The notes under the pieces were generated by a model that did no database searches, was not told the origin of the DNA, and saw nothing but the letters and a program-made list of their open reading frames with translations. 37,094 nucleotides of DNA from Lachnospiraceae bacterium A4 (lineage in GTDB: Bacteria; Bacillota; Clostridia; Lachnospirales; Lachnospiraceae). The stretch is taken from contig KE159564.1 of assembly GCA_000403215.2 (NCBI GenBank), forward strand, positions 1 through 37,094. The letters run 5' to 3'. This document shows positions 1 through 8,485 of this stretch, one piece after another (within the stretch, counting starts at the first letter, position 1; each line of letters starts with the position of its first letter). A program made the translations under genes and the position numbers.

Positions 1-174
1 ATCCGTTGCATTTTTGATGCGACTGCATAAAAATGCTTTTACTTTTTAAAGGTTTTGTTCTCTGAATATTCTATAAATAAGAATTTCTCTTTTAGAATTT
101 TCAGGGTTGCATTACTGTTTATTTGTCAAGGTTCTTCTTTTTTGATTGCTTGTCTTGTTTGCGACAGCTTGTTT

Positions 175-203
175 AGTTTATCACAGCTTTCCGCGTCTGT
201 CAA
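175..203 (-). promoter_or_regulatory. Strong sigma-A promoter P2 of the tandem pair
   Basis: Minus-strand -35 TTGACA (198-203), 17-bp spacer, -10 TAAACT (175-180), again with A-tracts upstream. The block around it is an imperfect direct repeat of the P1 block, about 105 bp apart, including the GCGAC at the expected start region. A third TTGACA at 124-129 has no -10 at proper spacing. Positions 1-170 hold no convincing gene and probably form the transcribed leader. Confidence 0.65.
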
Positions 204-279
204 GCACTTTTTTATTTTTTTAATCTTTTTGATTGGAAAAGATTTTGTGAATCGCTTGTTTATCTCAGCGACGAAAATT

Positions 280-308
280 ATCTTACCACGACATTCTTCA
301 TCTGTCAA
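280..308 (-). promoter_or_regulatory. Strong sigma-A promoter P1 of a stable-RNA type tandem pair
   Basis: On the minus strand there is a perfect -35 TTGACA (303-308), a 17-bp spacer and a -10 TAAGAT (280-285), preceded by phased A-tracts (309-345) that look like an UP element. Transcription would run leftward out of the window. Together with the second copy at 175-203 this is the layout of a clostridial rRNA operon P1/P2 pair. The rRNA itself lies outside the window, so the target is an inference. Confidence 0.7.
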
Positions 309-375
309 CAACTATTTTCAATTTTTTTCAACAATTTTTTCAGCATAGATTTTAGTCTGTCTCAAACACTCAATA

Positions 376-412
376 CGCGCCATCTCAAAGCCTTCGCCAA
401 GAGATGACGCGC
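376..412 (-). terminator. Hairpin downstream of metG
   Basis: An inverted repeat pairs 376-386 with 401-411 around a 14-nt loop, with one mismatch. It lies just beyond the metG stop. It lacks a good U-run on either side, so it is only a possible terminator or 3' end-stabilising hairpin. Confidence 0.3.
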
Positions 413-432
413 ATGTTTTATACTGCCATATT

Positions 433-2058
433 TTATAGACTCAGCTTCTGCACTTCTTTGTCAACTACATCTTTGTCAATCCGTTCAAATAAGATTTGAA
501 CAGGAGGCAATTGAACGCCTCCATGAATCCGATGGAGTTGCCATTCATCTTTTAACTGAAGCCAGCCACAGATTTTCTCTGATGAGAACGGCAGGAATGG
601 TTTGAGCAGTACTGCCAGATTTGCGATAATCTGCACACATTGATACAATGTATTTTGGCAGGCGGCTTCATCGGTAGTGCGCGTAATCCACGGTGCGCAT
701 GTATCAAAGTACTTATTTGCCCATCGGACAAACTCAAAAAGTCCATTCAGTGCATCTTTAAACACCCCTCGCTCGATCAAACTGCCGGTTCTGCCATATA
801 AAGCCGCTATTTGTTCCGTGATATCCGTATCTGCTGCTGCCTCAGGTATGAAGCCATTCCAGTATTTATGAATAAACGTCAGCGTCCGGTTGACAAAATT
901 TCCATACGCACCCAGCAGTTCTCCATTATGGCTGTTGACGTACTCCCTCCAAGAAAAATCTGCATCTTTTTTCTCTGGGCCATTTGCCAGAAAATAATAC
1001 CGGATTGAATCCGGGTCATACCGTTCTATCAGGTCCTTGACCCAGATTGCGTAATTCTGGCTTGTGGAAATTTTTCTACCCTCCAGTGTCATGTATTCAC
1101 TGGATACGATCTGATCTGGCAGATGCCATCCTTCTCCATTTGCAATGAGCAACGCCGGCAAAATAATTGTATGAAAGGGTATATTATCTTTGCCATGCAC
1201 ATAATAGTGTTTTGCGTGTTCTCCCCACAGAGCCTTCTCATCGAATCCTTGCTTCTTTGCCGCGCTTCTACTCGCAGACAGATAGCCCAGCACATTCTCT
1301 GCCCAGATATAAATTGTCTTTTTCTCATATCCTGCTCTTGGAACTGGGATTCCCCACGCTAAATCTCTTGTCAGCGCCCTGTCCCGCAGTCCTTCTTCAA
1401 TGTAGCGGTTTGTGAATGCCACGGCATTTTTCCGCCATGATGCGCCCTGTGCAGCCAGCGTGCTCAATTCCTTCTCCATTTTGGAGATTGCGATATACAA
1501 ATGTCTGGATTTTCTGAATATTACTGGCCGGCTGCACACTGCACAAACTGGGTCTTGTAGATTTTCCGGTTCCAATACCGTACCGCAGTCGTCACACTGG
1601 TCTCCTCTGGCCGGCTTCTTACACTTGGGGCAGATGCCGACGACAAACCTGTCTGCCAGAAAATTTTGACAGTTCTCACAAAATGCCTGCGGCGTTTCCT
1701 TCTCATATACCAAATCTTGCTGATACAAGCGCGCGTGAAACTCCTGTACAAACGCTTTGTGTTCTTCATCAGATGTTTTTGTGTAACAGTCATAACTGAA
1801 TCCAAGTTTGTCAAAACACTTCACAAACTCTTCATGATAATGATCACTGATTGCCTGCGGTGTCCGTCCTTCCTTTTTGGCACGGATTGCCACAGGCGTG
1901 CCGTGACAGTCACTTCCCGACACGTAAGTTACGTGATCGCCGCAGGCGCGGTGATACCTTGCCAGCACATCGCCCGGCAGCAATGCTGCTATATGTCCGA
2001 TGTGCAATGAACCGTTGGCATACGGCCATGCACCTCCGATTAAAATTGTTCTGTTCAT
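433..2058 (-). CDS. metG: Methionine--tRNA ligase, short form
   Basis: Charges tRNA-Met with methionine in the cytoplasm. The 541-residue product has HIGH at residues 19-22, a zinc-binding connective peptide with four Cys pairs (about 127-175) and KISTS at about 329-333 in place of the usual KMSKS. It ends after the anticodon-binding helices and lacks the C-terminal EMAP/dimerisation domain of the longer (about 650 aa) bacterial enzymes. I start it at the ATG giving MNRTIL, because GAGG lies 8 nt before it; an upstream in-frame ATG at 2091 has no ribosome site. A T-box with an AUG specifier precedes it, which supports the Met specificity. Whether the genome also has a long MetRS cannot be seen. 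Confidence 0.93.
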   Translation of the reverse strand: MNRTILIGGAWPYANGSLHIGHIAALLPGDVLARYHRACGDHVTYVSGSDCHGTPVAIRAKKEGRTPQAISDHYHEEFVKCFDKLGFSYDCYTKTSDEEHKAFVQEFHARLYQQDLVYEKETPQAFCENCQNFLADRFVVGICPKCKKPARGDQCDDCGTVLEPENLQDPVCAVCSRPVIFRKSRHLYIAISKMEKELSTLAAQGASWRKNAVAFTNRYIEEGLRDRALTRDLAWGIPVPRAGYEKKTIYIWAENVLGYLSASRSAAKKQGFDEKALWGEHAKHYYVHGKDNIPFHTIILPALLIANGEGWHLPDQIVSSEYMTLEGRKISTSQNYAIWVKDLIERYDPDSIRYYFLANGPEKKDADFSWREYVNSHNGELLGAYGNFVNRTLTFIHKYWNGFIPEAAADTDITEQIAALYGRTGSLIERGVFKDALNGLFEFVRWANKYFDTCAPWITRTTDEAACQNTLYQCVQIIANLAVLLKPFLPFSSEKICGWLQLKDEWQLHRIHGGVQLPPVQILFERIDKDVVDKEVQKLSL

Positions 2059-2136
2059 TTTCATTCCCTCATTTCCTATGGTGATAATCATACGATAAAC
2101 ATAATTGTAAGTTGTACATTATGCTGACATATAAAA

Positions 2137-2432
2137 AGCCCTCCTCTCTGAAAATTTCTTTTCAGGGACGAGAGCTGTATCGCTTCGTGTTACCACCCTA
2201 AATTCACCCTGATCTCACGGTCAGAGCCTTATCAACTACGGGCGAGAAATGATTCGCCGATAGTCTATCACGTTAACGGGTGCACCCGTCGCAGCCTTGG
2301 CATATCTATGCTTCGGTGCGCAGCTCCGAGACCATTTTCAATCGTTCCTTCCATGCCTGCTCTCACCCGTACAGACTCTCTGTATTGTATCTAACGACCT
2401 ACTCTTCTCTTCACAGCCTTTAATTTTATATG
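2137..2432 (-). promoter_or_regulatory. T-box riboswitch, methionine specific, with terminator
   Basis: The leader of metG on the minus strand carries a T-box sequence AGGGTGGTAACACG (2186-2199), in which TGGT can pair with the ACCA end of uncharged tRNA-Met. An AUG specifier triplet lies at 2333-2335 followed by G and the GGTCTCGGAGC side of stem I, and the AGAGAG K-turn motif is further upstream. A Rho-independent terminator (arms 2138-2154 and 2159-2175, U-run 2132-2137) overlaps the antiterminator. Low charging of tRNA-Met should therefore induce metG. Confidence 0.93.
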
Positions 2433-2438
2433 AAAAAT

Positions 2439-2467
2439 ATTATATCATACAAACTTTTGTCCGTCTA
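2439..2467 (-). promoter_or_regulatory. Promoter of the metG T-box transcript
   Basis: Minus-strand TAGACG (2462-2467), 17-bp spacer and a perfect TATAAT (2439-2444) sit immediately upstream of the T-box leader and just beyond the stop of the exporter gene. Confidence 0.65.
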
Positions 2468-2473
2468 TCATTT

Positions 2474-3451
2474 TTACAAAATATTCTGATACTTCGCCAC
2501 AAACCTATTTTTCAGAATCAAAAATTCCTCCAACTGCATTAATGTATAGAACAAAAGCGCTCTCGCCTCAAATTCCTCTCTGCTTTGGGGAAGTGCCTCA
2601 AGTTTCATGTCAGAGAGCATTTTATCGAGCAGTTCGAGCAGTTTTTCCACATTGTTGTCCCGGTGGTACTGTGCTTCAATCTCCTCAAAAAAGGCAGCGA
2701 CCTTCATGGTCTGTGCCGGAAGCATCGTGATTCGGACAATGCTGTCGTAAATATTTTTAAGCACCCTGCTCTGATTTTCACGCATTCGAATATAATCCAG
2801 CTCGTATGCAGACTGGCTCCACAGTGTGTTGTTCCAATTTCTGAGCGCACATTCTTTGGCAAGATGAAGCTTGTCCTCAAGCCGCACAAAACAGTCCGAA
2901 TTGTAGTTTGTCTTGTCCTCCCGCCTGATATTTTCCGCCATTCTGTGAATGATTCCCTTGATTTCGTCATCTACCTGTCTCGAGAGCCTGTCAAATTCAA
3001 CTTCTTTTTTCCGCAGATGAAGATTAATCAAAATTCCATAAAACGTGCCGATGGCAAATACCAGCAGTTCATTCACGAGCATCGCACGGTCAAAGCGCTG
3101 TTCCGTCAAAAAATGAGAGATCAGTACAGAATCCATCGCAAGCGCCTGTCCCCAGCCAGCGCTCAGGCACAAAAGCGCAAATAGAAAAAGATACACAATA
3201 AATGCGGTTACGCTAAAGTCCAGCCATCGAAAACACACATAAGAGAGCATCAGTGCACACAAAAAAGCCAGTCCCCTGTCTCTGGCAGTCTGCAGCGTCT
3301 CGCGCTTTGTATTCTGGATACTCAAAACAGTGATAATCCCTGCTGTGATGGCATAGCTGAGCCCCAGCAGATTCGCTGTCAGAATCGACAGAACTGCTGC
3401 CAGGGCAATCTTAAATGCCTTAAAAATATGAAAACCTTTGATCCATTTCAT
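2474..3451 (-). CDS. Aromatic acid exporter (ArAE/DUF939) family membrane protein
   Basis: The N-terminal about 140 residues contain a series of hydrophobic segments with the ALAAVLSILTANLLGL start typical of the ArAE_1/FUSC-like half-size transporters; the C-terminal about 180 residues are charged and helical and match the cytoplasmic ArAE_1_C arrangement. Substrate is unknown; the family is linked to efflux of aromatic carboxylates or related compounds. I take the ATG giving MKWIKG (AAGG 6 nt upstream, inside the end of trxA); a TTG 15 nt further up is less likely. It lies one nucleotide after trxA and is presumably co-transcribed with it. Confidence 0.8.
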   Translation of the reverse strand: MKWIKGFHIFKAFKIALAAVLSILTANLLGLSYAITAGIITVLSIQNTKRETLQTARDRGLAFLCALMLSYVCFRWLDFSVTAFIVYLFLFALLCLSAGWGQALAMDSVLISHFLTEQRFDRAMLVNELLVFAIGTFYGILINLHLRKKEVEFDRLSRQVDDEIKGIIHRMAENIRREDKTNYNSDCFVRLEDKLHLAKECALRNWNNTLWSQSAYELDYIRMRENQSRVLKNIYDSIVRITMLPAQTMKVAAFFEEIEAQYHRDNNVEKLLELLDKMLSDMKLEALPQSREEFEARALLFYTLMQLEEFLILKNRFVAKYQNIL

Positions 3452-3452
3452 C

Positions 3453-3764
3453 TTATGCCTTGACAAATTCCAGAATTTCCGACTTTTGCTTCACTCCGAC
3501 GGAGGTCGCTGCCGGCGCGCCCCCTTTGAATAAGATTAATGTTGGGATTGAGCGTATTTTATATTTGAAGGCAAGCGTGTCCGCCTCATCGGTGTTTACC
3601 TTACAGATTTTCACGTCTGTGATCTCCCCGGCGATCTCATCAATGACTGGCGCCAGCATTTTGCACGGGCCGCACCAAGGCGCCCAGAAATCAACCAGCA
3701 CAGGAATGTCCGCTTGAAGTACCTCCTTCTCAAAATTTGCTTCTGTCAAATGTATTACTGTCAT
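3453..3764 (-). CDS. trxA: Thioredoxin
   Basis: A 103-residue, single-domain cytoplasmic thioredoxin that reduces protein disulfides. It has the WCGPC active site (Cys31 and Cys34), the buried Asp in LVDFWAPW and the cis-Pro loop RSIPTLILF. The start has an AAGGAAGG ribosome site. It is the first gene of a two-gene leftward unit with the ArAE exporter. Confidence 0.95.
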   Translation of the reverse strand: MTVIHLTEANFEKEVLQADIPVLVDFWAPWCGPCKMLAPVIDEIAGEITDVKICKVNTDEADTLAFKYKIRSIPTLILFKGGAPAATSVGVKQKSEILEFVKA

Positions 3765-3834
3765 AGTCTAATCCTTCCTTTCAAATTTTATAGCTATAGT
3801 ATACCACCTTTTTGTAAAAATAGTAACCCATAAA

Positions 3835-5121
3835 CTACTCTTTATTTTGTCCATTTAACACCATCGCGAGGACATGCGCCAGCGGGTCACAGGCATTCAT
3901 CGCCTCTTCCAGTGTATTTGTCTGTGAACCCAGCTCAATCAAGAGACTTTTGGGCCTGAAATGCAGGTTATACCGATATCCTTTTAGATAAATGCGTCTC
4001 GTGAGTCCCGGATAGTACTCCTCTGCTGCCAGATGCATCTGAAAGGCAAACGACAGATTATCCTGCACGTAGGGATTGGGCAGATTTTGAAGCGTACCTA
4101 ATGAATTTGTATAGCATAGACCATTAAAAAACATAAATCTCGCTGTCGGTCTGTCCTGTATGGTGGTGACAAGTTTGGTGTCCGCATTGGTCTGATCTCT
4201 GTGCAGGTCGATCATCACCTCTATGGATGGGTTCTCTGCAAGCACTTTGTCCAAACCTGCCATAGCGTTAGAATATGCATAATCCCTGCTCTCCACATCA
4301 TACTCTCCTGTATGATGCAGCACATTAAACCCATATTGTGTTCGAAGAATGTCGCACAGATGCTCGCCGACACCGACGATGCTTTCCGATGAATCTCCCG
4401 CTGCAGAATCTATGTACGCCTCTTGGGAATGCGTATGATACACCAAAATCTGAACATTGCTGTTGTCCTGCTTCATGGTTGCATCAAACCCCATCAGCGT
4501 ATTGTACTCGAGCTGGTCAGTCCGAATCTGCGTGGTGGGGTCCACCGCGTAAAATGAACTCTTAATAAATGACGGGTCTGTCAACTGCTGGGCTGTATAT
4601 CTGGCAACAGGTGCCTGCACAGGCACAAAAGTACCTGCTGCCATATTATTTTCCGCCAGCACTGCCTGCTCTAACGCTTGAGATTCTGTATTATTAACAA
4701 GAGGATTTTCATTGTCAATGGCTTCATCACGAAGCTCCGTCTCGATTGTCCCCTTCTGTTGATTCTGATAGGCCAGACTGTTTTCAGCGGCAGCCATCTC
4801 CTCAATCACAGATGGCTGCCGGTACTCTGTCATTTGATTCTCCTCCTCTGCCCCCTGAAGCAGACACATCTCCAGGGGCATTCCTTTGAGAAACTGATAG
4901 TACAATCCATTTTGCTCACTGCCATTGACATACAGCAGATAAGGATTTGACAGGAGGATTCCCTGCTTTAATGCCGCGCTGTAGATCTTCTCACTCAGCG
5001 GTACCTGGTTTTCCATATTATTTTCTATATCATATATGGCACGCATCATAAGATGTATGAGAATCAGCAGGAAAATGACAATCAGAATCCCCTGCTTCCT
5101 GATTTTATGGCTCATGTTCAC
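3835..5121 (-). CDS. spoIIP: Stage II sporulation protein P
   Basis: A 428-residue protein with a short cytoplasmic N-terminus, one membrane segment (about residues 12-29), a low-complexity linker and a C-terminal SpoIIP amidase/endopeptidase domain. Recognisable motifs are LVYHTHSQEAY, MIDLHRDQ and LLIELGSQTNT. With SpoIID and SpoIIM it degrades septal peptidoglycan during engulfment of the forespore. It follows gpr with 3 nt between stop and start, the same gene order as in Bacillus, so both are probably in one forespore-expressed unit. Confidence 0.92.
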   Translation of the reverse strand: MNMSHKIRKQGILIVIFLLILIHLMMRAIYDIENNMENQVPLSEKIYSAALKQGILLSNPYLLYVNGSEQNGLYYQFLKGMPLEMCLLQGAEEENQMTEYRQPSVIEEMAAAENSLAYQNQQKGTIETELRDEAIDNENPLVNNTESQALEQAVLAENNMAAGTFVPVQAPVARYTAQQLTDPSFIKSSFYAVDPTTQIRTDQLEYNTLMGFDATMKQDNSNVQILVYHTHSQEAYIDSAAGDSSESIVGVGEHLCDILRTQYGFNVLHHTGEYDVESRDYAYSNAMAGLDKVLAENPSIEVMIDLHRDQTNADTKLVTTIQDRPTARFMFFNGLCYTNSLGTLQNLPNPYVQDNLSFAFQMHLAAEEYYPGLTRRIYLKGYRYNLHFRPKSLLIELGSQTNTLEEAMNACDPLAHVLAMVLNGQNKE

Positions 5122-5124
5122 ACG

Positions 5125-6048
5125 CTACTCCTCCTGCTCCATGTCCAGGGCGATATTGATTGCCTCTGACAGTGTAAAGCTCAGTCTCTTTGTCGTCTCA
5201 TCAATATTTTTTGCTGTTACATACATATTATGAAGCTGGGTGTCTGTACTATTCCTAAAATAATCAAGTGACGCTTTCCCTCCATCATATTCTTCCGACA
5301 GCTTCTCAAGCGCGTCAGAGACAATGGTTCCTGCATCTACTACCATAGGAATGCCAATCGCTATGACTGGCACGCCAAGGCTTTCTTTGGTCAGCGCATT
5401 TCTGTGATTTCCGACACCCGAGCCCGGATGAATGCCTGTATCTGTGATCTGTACCGTCCGGTTCAGCCTTTTGGTGCTTCTCGCTGCCAGCGCATCTATT
5501 ACTATAACTATGTCGGGTGTTGTCTCTTTTATGACTCCTTTTATAATTTCTGCTGTCTCCATACCTGTCTTTGCCATGACACCCGGCACCAGTGCACTGA
5601 TCTGGTGCATCTTAGATGCCCTGTACGCCTGCTTGCCATATTCCCGTATGATATGTCTTGTGATAAAAAGATTGTCCACGGTGCACGGTCCAAGAGAATC
5701 CGCTGTGACATCACGGTTTCCAAGCCCCACTACCATGACAGACTTCTCTTCCTTGTCAATTTCTGGCAGAACGCACTTTAACTGCCTTGCCAGCTCCTCG
5801 GAAATCTCCCGGTGATAGTCCTCATCGCTTTCCTGAAGCGCGGGCGCCTCCAGTGTGATATAGGTTCCCATTGGCTTTCCCATGCTTTTTTCTGCATTCT
5901 TGCTCAAGATCATTACTTTTGAGATATGAACGTCCTCCAAGATATCATACTCATCAATGGACACGCCCCTCATCTGGCCTGATGCCTGTTTTCTGACGCT
6001 CTCTGTAGCCTCCAATGCCAAGTCTGTCCGAATCTGAAACTGCTGCAT
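5125..6048 (-). CDS. gpr: GPR endopeptidase (germination protease)
   Basis: The aspartic-type protease that degrades small acid-soluble spore proteins on germination. The 307-residue product begins MQQFQIRTDLALEA, where the FQIRTDLA region is the usual pro-sequence/processing zone, and contains the family motifs VVGLGNRDVTADSLGP, ALVPGVMAKTGMET, DALAARS and TDTGIHPGSGVGN. I chose the ATG at 6048 because GGGGG lies 7 nt upstream; the frame stays open to 6138 but the extra residues do not resemble the family. Confidence 0.93.
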   Translation of the reverse strand: MQQFQIRTDLALEATESVRKQASGQMRGVSIDEYDILEDVHISKVMILSKNAEKSMGKPMGTYITLEAPALQESDEDYHREISEELARQLKCVLPEIDKEEKSVMVVGLGNRDVTADSLGPCTVDNLFITRHIIREYGKQAYRASKMHQISALVPGVMAKTGMETAEIIKGVIKETTPDIVIVIDALAARSTKRLNRTVQITDTGIHPGSGVGNHRNALTKESLGVPVIAIGIPMVVDAGTIVSDALEKLSEEYDGGKASLDYFRNSTDTQLHNMYVTAKNIDETTKRLSFTLSEAINIALDMEQEE

Positions 6049-6119
6049 ACCAAATCCCCCTTTTATATACGGTGCTTTCTTGTAAAAAGTATTTTTTGTA
6101 ATTTTTTCAAGAATATGTA

Positions 6120-6148
6120 TTGACATATCAGATTCCATAAATTACAAT
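6120..6148 (+). promoter_or_regulatory. rpsT promoter
   Basis: Plus-strand TTGACA (6120-6125), 17-bp spacer and TACAAT (6143-6148), about 90 bp before the rpsT start. The divergent gpr probably uses a forespore sigma factor, but I could not identify that promoter. Confidence 0.75.
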
Positions 6149-6237
6149 ATATAAGTATGTTTCCATCAGTTCGTCCGTGTCCGGCTTTCATGGAAACAAA
6201 AAATATAAAACATCGAGAAAAATGGGAGGTGTCGAGC

Positions 6238-6501
6238 ATGGCAAACATCAAATCTGCGAAAAAGAGAATTTTAGTCAACAGAACAAAGGCTGATAGAAAT
6301 AAAGCTATTAAGTCTGGTGTAAAGACCGCAATCAAGAAGGTTTACACGGCTGTAGAAGCGAACGATAAGGAAGCCGCTGCTGCCGCTTTATTAAATGCGA
6401 CAAGCGTCATTGATAAAGCTACAACAAAAGGCGTATATCACAAGAATTATGCTTCCAGAAAAGTTTCTCGTTTATCCAAGGCTGTAAACCAGATGGCTTA
6501 G
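6238..6501 (+). CDS. rpsT: 30S ribosomal protein S20
   Basis: An 87-residue, Lys/Arg/Ala-rich protein beginning MANIKSAKKRI and ending in the usual KNYASRKVSRLSKAVNQ helix; it binds 16S rRNA in the small subunit. The start has GGGAGGTG upstream. It is divergent from gpr, the conserved Firmicutes order. An in-frame ATG at 6157 is upstream of the ribosome site and is not used. Confidence 0.97.
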   Translation: MANIKSAKKRILVNRTKADRNKAIKSGVKTAIKKVYTAVEANDKEAAAAALLNATSVIDKATTKGVYHKNYASRKVSRLSKAVNQMA

Positions 6502-6547
6502 GCTTTGCATATATAGCTGCACAGTTCCATTCTGCGTCCGTGTGCAT

Positions 6548-6589
6548 AAAAAACAACAACCCATACCGTCATGTGGGTTGTTGTTTTTT
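6548..6589. terminator. Bidirectional Rho-independent terminator
   Basis: A perfect stem AACAACCCA...TGGGTTGTT flanked by A6 on the left and T6 on the right serves rpsT on the plus strand and the convergent operon on the minus strand. The minus-strand gene stops inside the right arm. Confidence 0.85.
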
Positions 6590-6838
6590 AATCTCTTCAT
6601 ACTGTTCATTCATCCAGTCAATCGCCTCAGCGAGCCCCTCCTCGCTAAAGGCAAAAAATCTGGAAATCTTTTTCTCATCCGGGGTCGCCTCAAATCCAAA
6701 TGGTTCACTCCACAGATAGACCTGAAGTTTTTTCTCCACCTCCGCCTGATGCAGCATAAACCGCATTCCCTGATAACTCCCTGTGAAATCCTCCTTTTTC
6801 ACAAAATTAAGCGATAAAAACGCCTCCCTTGTCAGCAT
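6569..6838 (-). CDS. Conserved hypothetical 89-aa protein
   Basis: A soluble acidic protein with several aromatic residues (VYLWSEPFGF) and no membrane segment, signal peptide or known motif that I recognise. It is the last gene of the leftward operon; its start overlaps the end of the HAD gene by 7 nt, which argues that it is real and translationally coupled. It ends inside the terminator hairpin. Confidence 0.7.
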   Translation of the reverse strand: MLTREAFLSLNFVKKEDFTGSYQGMRFMLHQAEVEKKLQVYLWSEPFGFEATPDEKKISRFFAFSEEGLAEAIDWMNEQYEEIKKQQPT

Positions 6839-7566
6839 GGCGATACACCTGTCTGAACCAGCACCTCCACGAGAGACCCTTTCGGAGACACATACCGATA
6901 AAGCGGATTGGGCTCTTCGCGGAAAACAGGATAACGGTTGATGTAAAATCCATCAATGCCTGCCGCCTTGGCGCCTGCCATATCAGATTTTAGTTCGTTT
7001 CCAATCATGACAGACTGCGCCTTGTCGAGATGATACCGCTCACAGCAGATCTCATAAAATCTCACATCTGGCTTCATGCAACGCTCGTCCGACGAAATCA
7101 AAATGCCGTCAAAATAGGGCACGATCCCTGTCAGCTCAAGCTCCTGCCAAGTAAAGCTTCGCTGTGCATTGGACAGCAGATAAATTTTCTTTCCTGCGCG
7201 CTTTAATCCCTCCAGACACGCAATCGTATCTGGAAACAGACGCAGCGTAATCAGGGAAATGCGCCGGAAACTCTCACAGAGGTCTTTTATTTGTTCTTCT
7301 GTGAGCACATATCCCTTTGCCGCAAAGACATCATAGAATACCCCCTCAATCTGAATCTCAGGGTTGGAAGTCTCTTGCGCCTGTGCAGCATTGTCCCTGT
7401 ATTTGCGCTCAATTGAAGTATAGAGTTTGTAAAAATGCTTCCAGTCAAAATAAAGCCCCTGCTTTCTCAGCCACTTTGCATACTTCTTAAAAAAATTCTT
7501 GCTGGATTCATCGGTGTGAATATCAATCAGCGTTCCATACAAATCAAAAATATAATTTTCATACAT
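6832..7566 (-). CDS. HAD-superfamily hydrolase
   Basis: A 244-residue cytoplasmic Rossmann-fold hydrolase of the YjjG/haloacid-dehalogenase-like branch. Motif I is FDLYGTLID, so the nucleophile Asp is present but the second Asp of DxD is Tyr, as in the 2-haloacid-dehalogenase-like subgroup. Motif II is LLSNAQ, motif III lies in MKPDVRFYEI and motif IV is GNELKSDMAGAKAAG. A cap domain occupies about residues 15-100. Substrate is unknown; nucleotide phosphatase or dehalogenase-like activity are both possible. It overlaps the upstream radical SAM gene by 8 nt. Confidence 0.85.
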   Translation of the reverse strand: MYENYIFDLYGTLIDIHTDESSKNFFKKYAKWLRKQGLYFDWKHFYKLYTSIERKYRDNAAQAQETSNPEIQIEGVFYDVFAAKGYVLTEEQIKDLCESFRRISLITLRLFPDTIACLEGLKRAGKKIYLLSNAQRSFTWQELELTGIVPYFDGILISSDERCMKPDVRFYEICCERYHLDKAQSVMIGNELKSDMAGAKAAGIDGFYINRYPVFREEPNPLYRYVSPKGSLVEVLVQTGVSPC

Positions 7567-8485
7567 GATCTCGTACCTCCTTTAAAAACTGTTCATCATC
7601 AAAATCAGGGATAAAGCTCTCTTTTGCCGTATCTCCCTCTTGAATAAAAGCATTTTGAAGTCCTAATTCAATGGCGTAATCAACTACTCTCTCATACTCT
7701 CTGCGTGTTAGCCGCCTGCCAAGCTCCGGATAACCCTCCATGTCCTTTGGCGGCGTGTACTGGTTCATGATGCTGATATATAAATCCTCCTTGTGCATGT
7801 CATAGAGATATTTGAGGACTGCCTTGCTGTCTTTGACATGACCGGGCAGCACCATGTGTCTGACAATCACGCCTGTCCGCATCAGCTCACCATCAAACAC
7901 TGGCACGCCTGTCTGGCGCACCATCTCCGCAATCGCGCGGGATGCATACGCAAAATAATCCGGTGCACCGGAATACTTCTGTGACAATGCTGCACTGTAA
8001 TATTTGAAATCTGGCAGATAGATATCAACCACACCCTCTAACATACGCAGTGTATGAACGGTCTCATAACCTGACGTGTTGTAGACGACAGGTATCGAAA
8101 GGCCTTGGCTTTTGGCACTTGTTAACGCCGCCACAATCTGAGGCGTAAAGTGGGTCGGTGTCACCAGATTGATGTTATGTGCCCCCTTGTCCTGCAATAG
8201 CAAAAACAATGCTGTGAGCTGTTTTTGCGTCAGCGCTGTTCCTTTATTCCCCAACGCGATTGTCCTGTTCTGGCAATACACACACCTGAGCGGACAGCCA
8301 GCAAAGAATACTGTGCCTGAACCTGCACTGCCGCTGATACAAGGCTCTTCCCACCGGTGAAGCGAGGCCCTTGCCACCCGCACTTGTGCGGTCTCACCGC
8401 AGTATCCCCGGACATTGTTTCTATCTGCATGGCATTGTCTAGGGCACAGCGCACATTTTATTCCCGCAGCCATTTGTTCAGACAT
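7559..8485 (-). CDS. Radical SAM protein, PflA-like (putative glycyl-radical activating type)
   Basis: A 308-residue protein with a Cys-rich N-terminus (CALCPRQCH ... GYCGE) followed by the radical SAM cluster motif CPLRCVYC (Cys64, Cys68, Cys71), SAM-binding region and a TIM-barrel ending in YTPPKDMEGYPELGRRLT. This is the PflX-type family annotated as putative pyruvate formate-lyase activating enzyme; a true target is unknown and no glycyl radical enzyme is nearby. The ATG at 8485 has AAGGAGG 7 nt upstream, inside the 3' end of the kinase gene, so the two genes overlap by 28 nt. Confidence 0.85.
   Translation of the reverse strand: MSEQMAAGIKCALCPRQCHADRNNVRGYCGETAQVRVARASLHRWEEPCISGSAGSGTVFFAGCPLRCVYCQNRTIALGNKGTALTQKQLTALFLLLQDKGAHNINLVTPTHFTPQIVAALTSAKSQGLSIPVVYNTSGYETVHTLRMLEGVVDIYLPDFKYYSAALSQKYSGAPDYFAYASRAIAEMVRQTGVPVFDGELMRTGVIVRHMVLPGHVKDSKAVLKYLYDMHKEDLYISIMNQYTPPKDMEGYPELGRRLTRREYERVVDYAIELGLQNAFIQEGDTAKESFIPDFDDEQFLKEVRDHV

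Noticed and set aside
124-129. Third minus-strand TTGACA at the left edge
   Set aside because: No acceptable -10 at 16-18 bp; the hexamer there reads CCCTGA.
55-348. 97-codon hydrophobic plus-strand frame
   Set aside because: It runs through T-rich DNA that contains two well-formed minus-strand promoters with A-tracts; hydrophobicity follows from the T-richness and there is no ribosome site.
6049-6120. Forespore (sigma-F/G) promoter for gpr
   Set aside because: Several AT-rich partial matches, but none with both boxes at correct spacing.
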